This document shows, in pieces, positions 44,242 to 52,332 of a DNA stretch of 64,000 nt. Below the pieces are notes generated by a model. That model was not told the origin of the DNA, made no database searches, and was given only the letters and a program-made list of their open reading frames with translations. The DNA is taken from assembly GCA_963817735.1 (NCBI GenBank), contig CAWFPP010000037.1, positions 62,001-126,000 of the forward strand, read 5' to 3'. Positions within the stretch are counted from its first letter, which is position 1. Each line of letters opens with the position of its first letter. A program made the translations under genes and the position numbers. This DNA is from Bog-473 sp963817735 (lineage in GTDB: Bacteria; Actinomycetota; Acidimicrobiia; Acidimicrobiales; RAAP-2).

Positions 44242-44375
44242 GCGCAGTCCTCTCTGGCTGCTTCCACGCTGCGGCACAGCACCAGTTGTACACCCTGGGA
44301 CGTGCGTCGTGGATCGTCGCAATGCGTGCACTCCCGCGACGCAGGCGCTAGGCATTGGGAAGTGAGAAGCCCCAG

Positions 44376-45887
44376 ATGAGCGAGGCCGAACCCCCGATGC
44401 AGCCCGACGAGGCCGGTGCTTCCGGCGCCATCTCGGCGCAGGGCTCGGATATCAACGCGGCCAAGCGCGCGGCGGACGGCGCGGCGGAGGGCGCCGCGGA
44501 GGGCGCCGCGGGTGGCGCGGCGGAGGGCGCGGCGGAGGGCGCCGCGGGTGGCGCGGCGGAGGGCAAGTCCGAGGGCAAGAAGAAGATGAGGACGCGGCGC
44601 GGGCACATGCCGCGGCGCATCTCGGCGTGGGTGCTGGTCGTGCTGGCATCCATCCTGATCCCGATATCGGTGATCTCGGTGTGGGCCATCCGCACGGTGA
44701 CCAACACCGATCAGTACGTCGAGACCATGGCGCCTCTGGCGCGCAATCCCGTCATCATCGACGGCCTGGCGACGCGTGCCACCGACGCGCTGTTCTCGAC
44801 CCACGTCGTGCAGAACAAGATCACGCAGGCGCTGCCGAAGTCGGCCAAGCCACTCGTGGCGCCGATCGTGACCGAGGTGCACTCCTACGTCCACGGGCTG
44901 GCGCTCAAGGTCTTCGAGAGCCCGAAGTTCGGCAAGCTATGGGACACGCTCAACCGGCATAGCCACGACGCGGTGATCGACATCCTCACGGGCAAGAAGA
45001 CGCCGCTGCAGGAGAAGCTCGCCAAGGGCGGGCAGCTCGCCCTCAACCTGTCGCCGGCGCTCAACAACCTCATCGACGAGGCGAACTCGCACGGTGTGAC
45101 GCTCTTCAACCCGATTAAGGCGGCTTCGAACCAGGGGCTCAGCTTCACCATCGTCTCGAAGGCCCAAGTCTCGAAGTTCTCCGGGCTGTTCAACCTGATC
45201 GTCAAGTTGAAGTGGATCATTCCGGTCGCCGCCCTCGTCCTGGCGATCCTGGCCATGCTGCTCGCCGTGGAGCGCCGCAAGACGCTGCTGCGGCTGTCCA
45301 TCGGGGTGGGCCTGATGACCCTGGTGCTGTTGGTGGGGTACTCGCTCGGGCGTATCACCTTCCTCAACCAGGCGGCCAGCGGCGGCTTCAAGACCAGTGG
45401 CGCCGCCGCCGTCTTCGACACCGTGCTGCGTTTCTTGAAGGCCGACCTTCGCTGGACCCTGCTGGCGTCGGTGTTGGTGGCCTTCGCGGCCTGGGTGGCC
45501 GGTCCGGCCCGCTATGCCGTGTGGATCCGGCGGACATGTGCCTCGGGCGCCCACTGGGTCGGCGGGCAGGCGCACGAGCTGTCGTCGGGCGCCGGGCGGG
45601 CCGCGGCCGAGTCGAGCCGGGTGCGGCGCTCCGCCGGCTGGATACTCGAGCACCGCAACGGCCTGCGCATCCTCGGCGTCATCGTGGCGGGGCTCTTCCT
45701 CGTCTTCGGCGGGAACCTGACGGGGTGGAGCCTGCTGGTGATCGCGATCGTGCTGGCCGTGTATCTCGGGCTGCTCCAACTGGTGGCGGTCTGGGCCCGC
45801 AAGGTGGCCGATCCGGGGACCGAGGGCGATTCCGGCACCGAGGCCGGGGCCGACGGCGAGGAGAAGGTGTCCGCAGGCAGGGCCTGA
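44376..45887 (+). CDS. Multi-pass membrane protein with Ala/Gly/Glu repeat N-terminus
   Basis: Intact 503 residues from ATG 44376. A low-complexity N-terminus of AAEGAAEGAAGG units precedes a first helix ISAWVLVVLASILIPISVIS. A large outside domain (about 100-285) has NTDQYVETMAPLARNPVIID, STHVVQNKITQALPKSAKPL and GVTLFNPIKAASNQGLSFTI; then WIIPVAALVLAILAMLLAVE, LSIGVGLMTLVLLVGYSLGR, WTLLASVLVAFAAWVAG and two more helices. This arrangement is common in uncharacterised actinobacterial envelope proteins. Function unknown. Confidence 0.8.
   Translation: MSEAEPPMQPDEAGASGAISAQGSDINAAKRAADGAAEGAAEGAAGGAAEGAAEGAAGGAAEGKSEGKKKMRTRRGHMPRRISAWVLVVLASILIPISVISVWAIRTVTNTDQYVETMAPLARNPVIIDGLATRATDALFSTHVVQNKITQALPKSAKPLVAPIVTEVHSYVHGLALKVFESPKFGKLWDTLNRHSHDAVIDILTGKKTPLQEKLAKGGQLALNLSPALNNLIDEANSHGVTLFNPIKAASNQGLSFTIVSKAQVSKFSGLFNLIVKLKWIIPVAALVLAILAMLLAVERRKTLLRLSIGVGLMTLVLLVGYSLGRITFLNQAASGGFKTSGAAAVFDTVLRFLKADLRWTLLASVLVAFAAWVAGPARYAVWIRRTCASGAHWVGGQAHELSSGAGRAAAESSRVRRSAGWILEHRNGLRILGVIVAGLFLVFGGNLTGWSLLVIAIVLAVYLGLLQLVAVWARKVADPGTEGDSGTEAGADGEEKVSAGRA
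44477..44572 (+). repeat. GCGGAGGGC tandem repeat encoding AAEG
   Basis: Near-perfect 9- and 12-base units encode A-A-E-G/A-A-G-G at the start of the membrane protein. Copy changes keep the frame. Confidence 0.85.
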
Positions 45888-46095
45888 GGGAAACGCCGCC
45901 CGGGAACAGGACCTTTGTCCCCTGTTGCCGGCCGTTTTGGCGTCACAGACTGTAGGTATGGCGGTGATCACGTTGATTGTGGGGACGGCGGGGCTGCTCG
46001 TGGCCGCCTGCGTCGCCTCACAATTCTTCGGCGTGCCAGGGCGGGCGCAGCTGATTCTTAGGACGCGTTTATGGAGCACCCCTAGCCTGGTTGGC

Positions 46096-46440
46096 ATGTC
46101 CCTGCGGTGGAGGATCGGCCTGGTGGCGATCGTCGCCGCAGCGGTCGTCGGCGGCTTCATGCCGCACGGCGTGCTCTCCACCGCCGGCAGCTCGGCCACC
46201 CAAGTTGTCCGGGCCGTCGAAGTGCCGTTCTCCGGCCCGGCCACCTGCTTCGATGCCACCTGTGGCAAGGGCAGCCCGGCACCGGCCGCACCCTCGCCGG
46301 GGGTCGCCCTGGTGGCGGTCGTGGCCGGCCTGGCGGTCGCCGCCGCAGCGGCCGCCTGCGTCCGCCGCCGGCGGGGACAGGTACTCGCCCTCCCCGCTGG
46401 CGCGCTCGACCGCCTGTTCCACCCGCCCCAGTTCTCCTAG
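46096..46440 (+). CDS. Small membrane protein upstream of DUF929/VKOR
   Basis: 114 residues from ATG 46096 (MSLRWRIGLVAIVAAAVVGG); an upstream ATG at 45958 would add 46 residues. Two hydrophobic helices, one at the N-terminus and one near the C-terminus (GVALVAVVAGLAVAAAAAAC), enclose an outside loop with the pair FDATCGKG and TCFDATC; a basic tail follows. The paired cysteines next to a disulfide-forming module (46598-48117) suggest a substrate or partner, which is inference. Start choice is uncertain. Confidence 0.55.
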   Translation: MSLRWRIGLVAIVAAAVVGGFMPHGVLSTAGSSATQVVRAVEVPFSGPATCFDATCGKGSPAPAAPSPGVALVAVVAGLAVAAAAAACVRRRRGQVLALPAGALDRLFHPPQFS

Positions 46441-46597
46441 CTCGACCTGCGCCACAGGCGCCTCTCGACGACCCAATCCAGGGCGTTGGGCGCCACCGCA
46501 GGCATCAATCCCGGGAGCGAATTCCTCGCCTCCGTCTCGAGCTTTCCGAAGGTGTGCGGCGGCGCCGCCACCCTCGGCCCAATCCAAGGAGAACACC

Positions 46598-47638
46598 ATG
46601 TCGAAATCCTCAGCGGGGCCGTCGCGTCGGCCGCGGCCCGCCAGCAAGACGTACAACAACACCAAGACCAACAAGACCAACAAGACCAACAAGACCAAGA
46701 CCAACGCCAACACCAACACCGCAAGGCAGCGCGCGAGGAAGACGAACACCTCGGCCGCACGACCGGACCAACAGGCCCGGTTCCGCTCCCGCCACCCGGT
46801 CCTGACCGCACTGGTCCCGGTCGTCCTCGTGGTGGCCGCCATTGCCACCATGGTCGTGATCAAGGCGGCCGGGAACTCCAACGCACCGGCGGCGGCGTCC
46901 TCGCACCTCACGACGGCCGGAGGGTCGGCGTCGGCCGACACCGGGACCACGGTGCTGTCGCCACAGGTCGTGGCCGCGCTCTCCGTCCCGACCGCCACAC
47001 TGAATGCGGTGGGGAGCCCGTCGTCGGTCGTCCTCCCCAGCAAGGTCGGGAACGGCACCGTCGCGCGGGCCGCCGACGGCAAGCCCCTGATCACCTACGT
47101 GGGGGCCGAGTACTGCCCCTACTGCGCCGCCGAGCGTTGGGCGCTGGCCGTGGCGCTGTCGCGCTTCGGGACGTTCGAGAACCTGTCGGGCACCCACTCG
47201 TCGACTTCGGACGTCTACCCGGACACGCAGACACTCTCGTTCTACGGATCGACCTACTCCAGCCCCTATGTCGACTTCCAGGCCGTCGAGGAAGCCACGA
47301 ATCAGCAGGTCGGCGACAGCTACCAGACCCTGCAGACGCCGACGGCGGCGCAGAACGCCCTCGTGGCCAAGTTCGACACCCAGGGGAGCATCCCGTTCCT
47401 CGATATCGCCAACCGCTACGTGGTCAGCGGCTCGAGCTTCTCGCCACAGGTGCTGCAGGGGCTCTCCCGGAGCCAGATCGCGGCTGACCTGGCGAACCCG
47501 GACAGCGCGGTGGCGCAGGCGATCGATGGCACGGCCAACGACATCACGGCGGCCATCGCCACGGTCACCGGGAACCAGCCCGCCAGCGTGGGAAGCTCGG
47601 CCACCATTGCGGCGATCGCCCAGAAGCTGGGGGCGTGA
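46598..47638 (+). CDS. DUF929-family thioredoxin-fold protein
   Basis: Intact 346 residues from ATG 46598 with a ribosome site (AAGGAG). An N-terminal KTNKTN repeat, then helix VLTALVPVVLVVAAIATMVV anchors it in the membrane. The outside DUF929 domain carries the CxxC in GAEYCPYCAAERWALAVALS, followed by FYGSTYSSPYVDFQAVEEAT and SIPFLDIANRYVVSGSSFSP. DUF929 proteins act like membrane-tied DsbA-type oxidases in archaea and actinobacteria. The gene overlaps the VKOR gene by four bases (GTGA), indicating a functional pair. Confidence 0.88.
   Translation: MSKSSAGPSRRPRPASKTYNNTKTNKTNKTNKTKTNANTNTARQRARKTNTSAARPDQQARFRSRHPVLTALVPVVLVVAAIATMVVIKAAGNSNAPAAASSHLTTAGGSASADTGTTVLSPQVVAALSVPTATLNAVGSPSSVVLPSKVGNGTVARAADGKPLITYVGAEYCPYCAAERWALAVALSRFGTFENLSGTHSSTSDVYPDTQTLSFYGSTYSSPYVDFQAVEEATNQQVGDSYQTLQTPTAAQNALVAKFDTQGSIPFLDIANRYVVSGSSFSPQVLQGLSRSQIAADLANPDSAVAQAIDGTANDITAAIATVTGNQPASVGSSATIAAIAQKLGA
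46651..46712 (+). repeat. AAGACCAAC tandem repeat (KTN)
   Basis: About five units encode K-T-N in the cytoplasmic N-terminus of the DUF929 protein. In-frame variation is expected. Confidence 0.8.
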
Positions 47639-48117
47639 CGGTGGCGACGCGTCCCCCCGCCCGCCGGGTGCCGGCCTGGGTGCCGGCGACGTCCCTGGGG
47701 CTCTCACTCGTAGCGGTGGCCATCGCGGCGTACCTCACCGTGACGCACTACAGCGACCCGACCGCGCTGGCCTGCCCGGACACCGGCATCGTCAACTGCA
47801 CGCTGGTGACGACCAGCTCGTGGTCGGTGCTGCTCGGCGTCCCACTGGCCGTCCTCGGCCTGGTGTGGGCCGCCGTGATGACGGCGCTCACCGTTCCCTG
47901 GGCCTGGCGCGCGCGGGCGCGCTGGGTCGACGGGGCCCGGCTCGTGGTGTCGGGTGCCGGCGCGGCGATGGTCCTGTATCTCGTCTACGTGGAGCTCTTC
48001 CGAATCGGCGCCATCTGCCTGTGGTGCACGGCCATGCATGTCACGGCCGTGTCGTTGTTCGGGGTGATCCTGGCCGGGCGGGCCGCCTCGTCGGCCATGC
48101 TCCCGGCCCGGTCCTGA
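47635..48117 (+). CDS. Vitamin K epoxide reductase-like (VKOR) membrane protein
   Basis: Intact 160 residues, start GTG 47635 overlapping the DUF929 stop. Four to five helices: LGLSLVAVAIAAYLTVTHYS, loop cysteines LACPDTGIVNCTLV, VPLAVLGLVWAAVMTALTVP, then the redox CxxC in IGAICLWCTAMHVTAVSLFG. Bacterial VKOR passes electrons from a DsbA-like partner to quinone, replacing DsbB. With DUF929 it forms an oxidative-folding pair for exported proteins, many of which in this window have cysteine pairs. Confidence 0.92.
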   Translation: MTVATRPPARRVPAWVPATSLGLSLVAVAIAAYLTVTHYSDPTALACPDTGIVNCTLVTTSSWSVLLGVPLAVLGLVWAAVMTALTVPWAWRARARWVDGARLVVSGAGAAMVLYLVYVELFRIGAICLWCTAMHVTAVSLFGVILAGRAASSAMLPARS

Positions 48118-48262
48118 GGACGGAACCGGGGTGACAGCGGGCCGCAGCGGCACATGGGGACTTTCGCCTCTAAAGGATGTGGCGCGGCGCGCCGCACAAT
48201 AAGAAGGGTTGGTCGTCTGTTCCCGTGGCGGGAGCGATCTCGGCTGCAAGGGAGAGCGCGGC

Positions 48263-48676
48263 GTGCAGAAGAGCGAGCAGGACACGGTCTGCGGGACGAT
48301 CGCCCTCGAGTGCGAGGCCTTCCTCAACGGGACCTTGGCCGAGTACTGGGCCGACAAAGGCATTGCTGTCCCCGCCTGGACCTTCATGAACCTGCTGGCT
48401 CACGGCAGTGCGGTCCAGATCGGCGAGTGCGTCCTGCACCCGACCCGGTCGCAGCTGGCCAGCCGCAGCTGGCGTGTCGTCCGCTCGTATCTGGCCTGCG
48501 AGCTGCTGGACCTCGTCGACACGAAGCTGACGCTGGCCGACATGCAGTCGCGCGTCCTCATCCCGCTCGAGCTCGAGATGGGCACCCGGGACGACGTCGC
48601 CGGCTGGACGCCGCGGGAATGGGTGGACCTGGTGGAGGACGCGCTGCGCGACAGCCTCTTGTCCCTCGATCAGTAG
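48263..48676 (+). CDS. Hypothetical protein, 137 residues
   Basis: Start GTG 48263 (VQKSEQDTVCGTIALECEAF) follows a purine-rich site GGGAGAG. All-helical look: LAEYWADKGIAVPAWTFMNL, LAHGSAVQIGECVLHPTRSQ, SRSWRVVRSYLACELLDLVD, EWVDLVEDALRDSLLSLDQ. No family, membrane span or catalytic motif is recognised. The 145-base upstream region (48118-48262) has a GC-rich palindrome near 48183 (GCGGCGCGCCGC) and no gene. Confidence 0.65.
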   Translation: MQKSEQDTVCGTIALECEAFLNGTLAEYWADKGIAVPAWTFMNLLAHGSAVQIGECVLHPTRSQLASRSWRVVRSYLACELLDLVDTKLTLADMQSRVLIPLELEMGTRDDVAGWTPREWVDLVEDALRDSLLSLDQ

Positions 48677-48712
48677 CGGGCGCCGCGGGCGACCGGCGGG
48701 CGACCGCCGGCC

Positions 48713-49456
48713 TCAGCCGATGACGTCACCTCGTGCGGCGAGGATGGCGCTGAGGCGAGCGTCGACCGCATCGGTGCTGTGGTCGTCGGTGAAGACGTAG
48801 TGCCGTCCATGGCGGATGGCGTCGAGCACGTTGGCCGCCACGGTGGCCGGCGACACGGTCCCGACCGGGTTCATGCCGGTCTTGATCATGCCGGGCATGA
48901 CCACGCTGACGCCGATCGGCGCGTCCAGCGACGCGAACTCGGCGCGCAGGACGTCCGAGAGCCCGAGCACCCCGTGCTTGGCCACGGTGTAGGGCCCGAG
49001 GCGTCCCAACGCCAGGACCGCCGCCATGGAGGAGGTGTTGACCACATGGCCTTCCTCCCGTGACGCCAAGATGCGCGGCACGAAGGAGCGTATGCCGTGG
49101 ATCACGCCCCAGAGGTCGATGTCGATGACCCGGTGCCAGTCCTCGAGCGGGATCTCCCACGAATAGCCGCCGTTGACCACGCCGGCGTTGTTCACGGCCA
49201 CGTGGAGCTTCCCGAATTGCTCGATGGCGACGGCGCCGACACGGTCGACGGCCTCAGGGTCGCGTACGTCCACCATGACGGCTCTGACGTCGGCGCCCCC
49301 TTCGGCGAGCCTCGCCGCGTGCGCCCCGAGGTGCTCCCCGTCGACGTCCGCCATGACGACGCGCATTCCCACCCCGGCGAACGCTTCGACGACGGCGAGC
49401 CCGATTCCGCTGGCCGCACCCGTCACGACCGCCGTCCGCCCCTGCAGCTGCTCCAT
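48713..49456 (-). CDS. Short-chain dehydrogenase/reductase
   Basis: Intact 247 residues from ATG 49456 (MEQLQGRTAVVTGAASGIGL). Classical SDR motifs: TGAASGIG for NAD(P) binding, VAVNNAGVVNGGY, the Ser in NTSSMAAVLALGRLG and the active Y-x3-K in PYTVAKHGVLGLSD. The acidic VMADVDGE after the second strand favours NAD(H). Substrate unknown. It is divergent from the membrane protein at 49544. Confidence 0.9.
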   Translation of the reverse strand: MEQLQGRTAVVTGAASGIGLAVVEAFAGVGMRVVMADVDGEHLGAHAARLAEGGADVRAVMVDVRDPEAVDRVGAVAIEQFGKLHVAVNNAGVVNGGYSWEIPLEDWHRVIDIDLWGVIHGIRSFVPRILASREEGHVVNTSSMAAVLALGRLGPYTVAKHGVLGLSDVLRAEFASLDAPIGVSVVMPGMIKTGMNPVGTVSPATVAANVLDAIRHGRHYVFTDDHSTDAVDARLSAILAARGDVIG

Positions 49457-49543
49457 GGTCCGCCGATGGTACCGGAGGCGCACACGCCCTCCTTCCTCCC
49501 TGGCGCCAATCCGTCGGCGAAGATGGTGCGGGAAGGGAGCGGT

Positions 49544-50605
49544 GTGACTGATTCGGCGGAGAGCACCTGGGGACGGCTGGCGCCTCTGCGCCGCGCGCTG
49601 CCCGGGCGCCAGGTCGACACGGAGGGAGAGCTCCTCACCGTGCCCCTTCCCCTCACGTTCGTGTGGCTGGTGTTGGGCGTCCTCACCGTGCTCGAGGCGC
49701 TCAACGACATCTTCGGCGTGGGGCCGGACTGGCTCTACGACAACTGGATCCACAACGCGGTCCTGGGGGCCTGCGCCGCGCTCGTCCTGGCGCGCGCCGC
49801 GTTCGAGCCCGTCGCGCGGAAGGCCTGGCTGGCCTTCGGGACGGCCCTGGCGCTGTGGTTTCTCGGTAGCGCCGGCTGGACCCTCCTGTACGCCGGGCAG
49901 CCCAACCCTCCCTACCCGTCGTTCGCCGACATCCTCTGGGTGGCGTGGTACCCGCTCGTCGCGGTCGGGATCTTCTACCTGATCAGGGTGCGCGTCCCCC
50001 AGTTCGAGCTGCACCGCTGGATGGACGGGATCGCCGTGACCCTCCTCGTGCTCGCCGTGGGGTTCGCGCTCGTCATTCAGCCGGCGGCCGAGCACAAGAC
50101 GGTCGGGTCACTCGCCACGTTCGTCGTCTTCTTGTACCCCGTCCTCGACGTGCTGCTCATCGGCGCCATCCTCGGCGTGTACGGCCTCTTGGGGTGGAAG
50201 CCGGACACCATGTGGATCCTGATCGGCCTGGCTGTCGTCAGCACCTCCGTGGCCGACGCGGTCTTTGCCGTGCAGGAGGCCGCGGCGCGCGCCGTCGTGT
50301 CCGCCAACAGCTACGACTTCATCTGGACGGCGGGCGCGCTCCTCCTCGCCCTGGCCGCCTGGGCGCGGGCGCCCGAGGCCGACGCGAATCCAGAGACGGT
50401 GGTCGGTATGCGGGCCATTGCGCTGGCCCTCTTCGCGCAGGCCCTCGCCATCTTCATTCAGATCTACGCCATCTTCAGGGAGGTCGGCAAGAGCGAGCGT
50501 GTCGTGACCATCGTGGTGCTCGTGGTGGCGTCCGTGCAGATCATCCTGACCCGACCGCGGCGCAAGGAGAACACTGCCCCGGCACCCGACGACAAGGGCC
50601 CATAG
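49544..50605 (+). CDS. Polytopic membrane protein, function unknown
   Basis: Intact 353 residues from GTG 49544 behind a ribosome site (GGAAGGGAG). About ten hydrophobic segments, among them LTFVWLVLGVLTVLEALNDI, AVLGACAALVLARAAFEPVA, WLAFGTALALWFLGSAGWTL, ILWVAWYPLVAVGIFYLIRV and IALALFAQALAIFIQIYAIF. PNPPYPSFADILWVAWYPLV resembles the membrane input module found before GGDEF domains in actinobacteria, but no GGDEF follows here. It lies 9 bases upstream of the dehydrogenase and is probably co-transcribed. Confidence 0.72.
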   Translation: MTDSAESTWGRLAPLRRALPGRQVDTEGELLTVPLPLTFVWLVLGVLTVLEALNDIFGVGPDWLYDNWIHNAVLGACAALVLARAAFEPVARKAWLAFGTALALWFLGSAGWTLLYAGQPNPPYPSFADILWVAWYPLVAVGIFYLIRVRVPQFELHRWMDGIAVTLLVLAVGFALVIQPAAEHKTVGSLATFVVFLYPVLDVLLIGAILGVYGLLGWKPDTMWILIGLAVVSTSVADAVFAVQEAAARAVVSANSYDFIWTAGALLLALAAWARAPEADANPETVVGMRAIALALFAQALAIFIQIYAIFREVGKSERVVTIVVLVVASVQIILTRPRRKENTAPAPDDKGP

Positions 50606-50614
50606 TGTGGCGGA

Positions 50615-51649
50615 ATGTCCAATGCCCTGATGCCGGCCGCCGTCTACGCAGGTGACGGCAGGATCGAGTTCGCAGAGGTGCCGCGGCCCGAACCAGGGCC
50701 CGACGAGGTCCTGGTGGAGATCGCGGCATGCGGCATCTGCGGGTCGGACCTCCACATGGTCTTGGAGCGCTACGCCAAGCCGGGCGCCATTCTCGGCCAC
50801 GAGTGGTCGGGCATTGTGGCCGACGCGCCGCGCGACTCCATCTGGTCTCCCGGCGACCGGGTGGTGGGAAACGCCGCGGCGGGCTGCGGCGAGTGCCGGC
50901 CGTGCCGCCGGGGCCGCCCGTCGGTGTGCCTGCGGCGCGCCTCGGCGGACTTCAGCGGCTACCGCGGCGCCTTCTGCCAGTACAAGACCGTGGCTGCCGA
51001 CAACCTGATCCGGATTCCCGACGCGCTGGCGACGCGTCCGGCCGCGCTCGCCGAGCCGACGGCCATCACGCTGCACGCCTTGCGGCTGGCCGACGTCCAC
51101 CCCGAAGACCGGGTGCTCGTCACGGGTGCCGGACCGGTCGGGCTCCTGATCGTCGCCGTGCTCAGGGCCCAAGGGGTCTCCGACATCACCGTGAGCGAGC
51201 CCTCGCCGGTCCGGCGCCAGCAGGCGCTCGACGTCGGGGCGACGCGGGTGGTCACCCCCGACTCGTTGGAGGAGCCACCCAAGGTCTTGCCCGTGGCCGA
51301 CCCGTTCGCGGTTGCCTTCGAGTGCTCGGGCCACGCCGGCGCGGCCGAGGCCGCGTTCGGCCAGCTGGACTACGCCGGCACCCTCGTGATCGTGGGCACC
51401 GGGTTCGATCCGCCCCGTTTCAACCAGAACCGCATGATCATCTTCGAGCTCGAGGTCATCGGCGCCTACAACTACAACGACGAGGGCTTCGCGCCGGCGG
51501 TGGACCTCCTCGGCAGCGGCACACTGCCCCTCGCATCCCTCATAGAGCCCGAGGACATTCCGCTCAGCGAGGTCATGCACGCCATGGAACGCCTGGCGCG
51601 GGGCGAGATCCCGAGCAAGGTCATGGTGCAGCCGGGACTGCTGTCATGA
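50615..51649 (+). CDS. Zinc-dependent alcohol dehydrogenase/sorbitol-type
   Basis: Intact 344 residues from ATG 50615. Catalytic zinc: AACGICGSDLHMVLERYAK and ILGHEWSGIV; structural zinc with four Cys in GCGECRPCRRGRPSVC; Rossmann VLVTGAGPVGLLIVAVL. GSDLHMV and GHEWSG suit the L-threonine/polyol dehydrogenase branch. Substrate unknown. Its stop overlaps the ATG of the VOC-like gene (51646), so the two are coupled. Confidence 0.88.
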   Translation: MSNALMPAAVYAGDGRIEFAEVPRPEPGPDEVLVEIAACGICGSDLHMVLERYAKPGAILGHEWSGIVADAPRDSIWSPGDRVVGNAAAGCGECRPCRRGRPSVCLRRASADFSGYRGAFCQYKTVAADNLIRIPDALATRPAALAEPTAITLHALRLADVHPEDRVLVTGAGPVGLLIVAVLRAQGVSDITVSEPSPVRRQQALDVGATRVVTPDSLEEPPKVLPVADPFAVAFECSGHAGAAEAAFGQLDYAGTLVIVGTGFDPPRFNQNRMIIFELEVIGAYNYNDEGFAPAVDLLGSGTLPLASLIEPEDIPLSEVMHAMERLARGEIPSKVMVQPGLLS

Positions 51650-52104
51650 GTGCGACTCCGTTTGCCCCCCGGATCAACCACGTGGCGATCAGCGTGGACG
51701 CCGAGCTCATGGACGATGCGGGCCGGGCCGCCCTCCTCGATTTCTTCTCGGAGGTCTTCGGGTGGATCGAAGGGGACAACAGCACGGAGAAGGGCAACCC
51801 GCTCATCCTCTACACGGGTTCTTTGGGGCAGTTCCTGTACCTGTTGCCGGCGAAGGACGAGTTCATGGTCACGCCGAACATGGATCACCTCGGTCTGGAG
51901 GTCTCCTCCATGGAGGAGATGGCGGAGATACTCGACAGGGTGAAGGCCTACAAACTCAAGGACGACCGGGTCCGCTTCACCGATGTCGGCGCCATGGTGA
52001 CCCGCTACGGCGACAAGCAGTACACGCTGACCAACGCCTACATCTGGTTCCTGATGCCGCTGTGGATCGAACTGCAGCACATTGCGCGGCGAACCGAGGC
52101 CTGA
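51646..52104 (+). CDS. VOC-like protein coupled to dehydrogenase
   Basis: Intact 152 residues, ATG 51646 overlapping the dehydrogenase stop. INHVAISVDAELMDDAGRAA, LLDFFSEVFGWIEGDNSTEK, PNMDHLGLEVSSMEEMAEIL and YGDKQYTLTNAYIWFLMPLW form VOC-type repeats, with the His of INHVA and of MDHLG and the Glu of WIEL (LWIELQHIARR). Function unassigned, probably acting on the product or substrate of the coupled dehydrogenase. The following 228 bases (52105-52332) hold no recognised gene. Confidence 0.78.
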   Translation: MSATPFAPRINHVAISVDAELMDDAGRAALLDFFSEVFGWIEGDNSTEKGNPLILYTGSLGQFLYLLPAKDEFMVTPNMDHLGLEVSSMEEMAEILDRVKAYKLKDDRVRFTDVGAMVTRYGDKQYTLTNAYIWFLMPLWIELQHIARRTEA

Positions 52105-52332
52105 GAACCAGCTTCCGCTCCCGTCGCCCGCAGGCAGACGAAAGTTCGCCTGCCCACGCTCTTGGAATCTCCACGAATCGATTGTCGGATCGGCCCTAAG
52201 AGTTCGCCGTCGGATAACCGTCCGATCACAGGGGTTCGATTGCGACGTGCTTGGCTGGAGCATGTTTCGAAGTCCCCGGGCTCACCGAGCCGTCCTCGGC
52301 CTTTGCACTGGGCGCAAAGGAGTCGAGATCCC

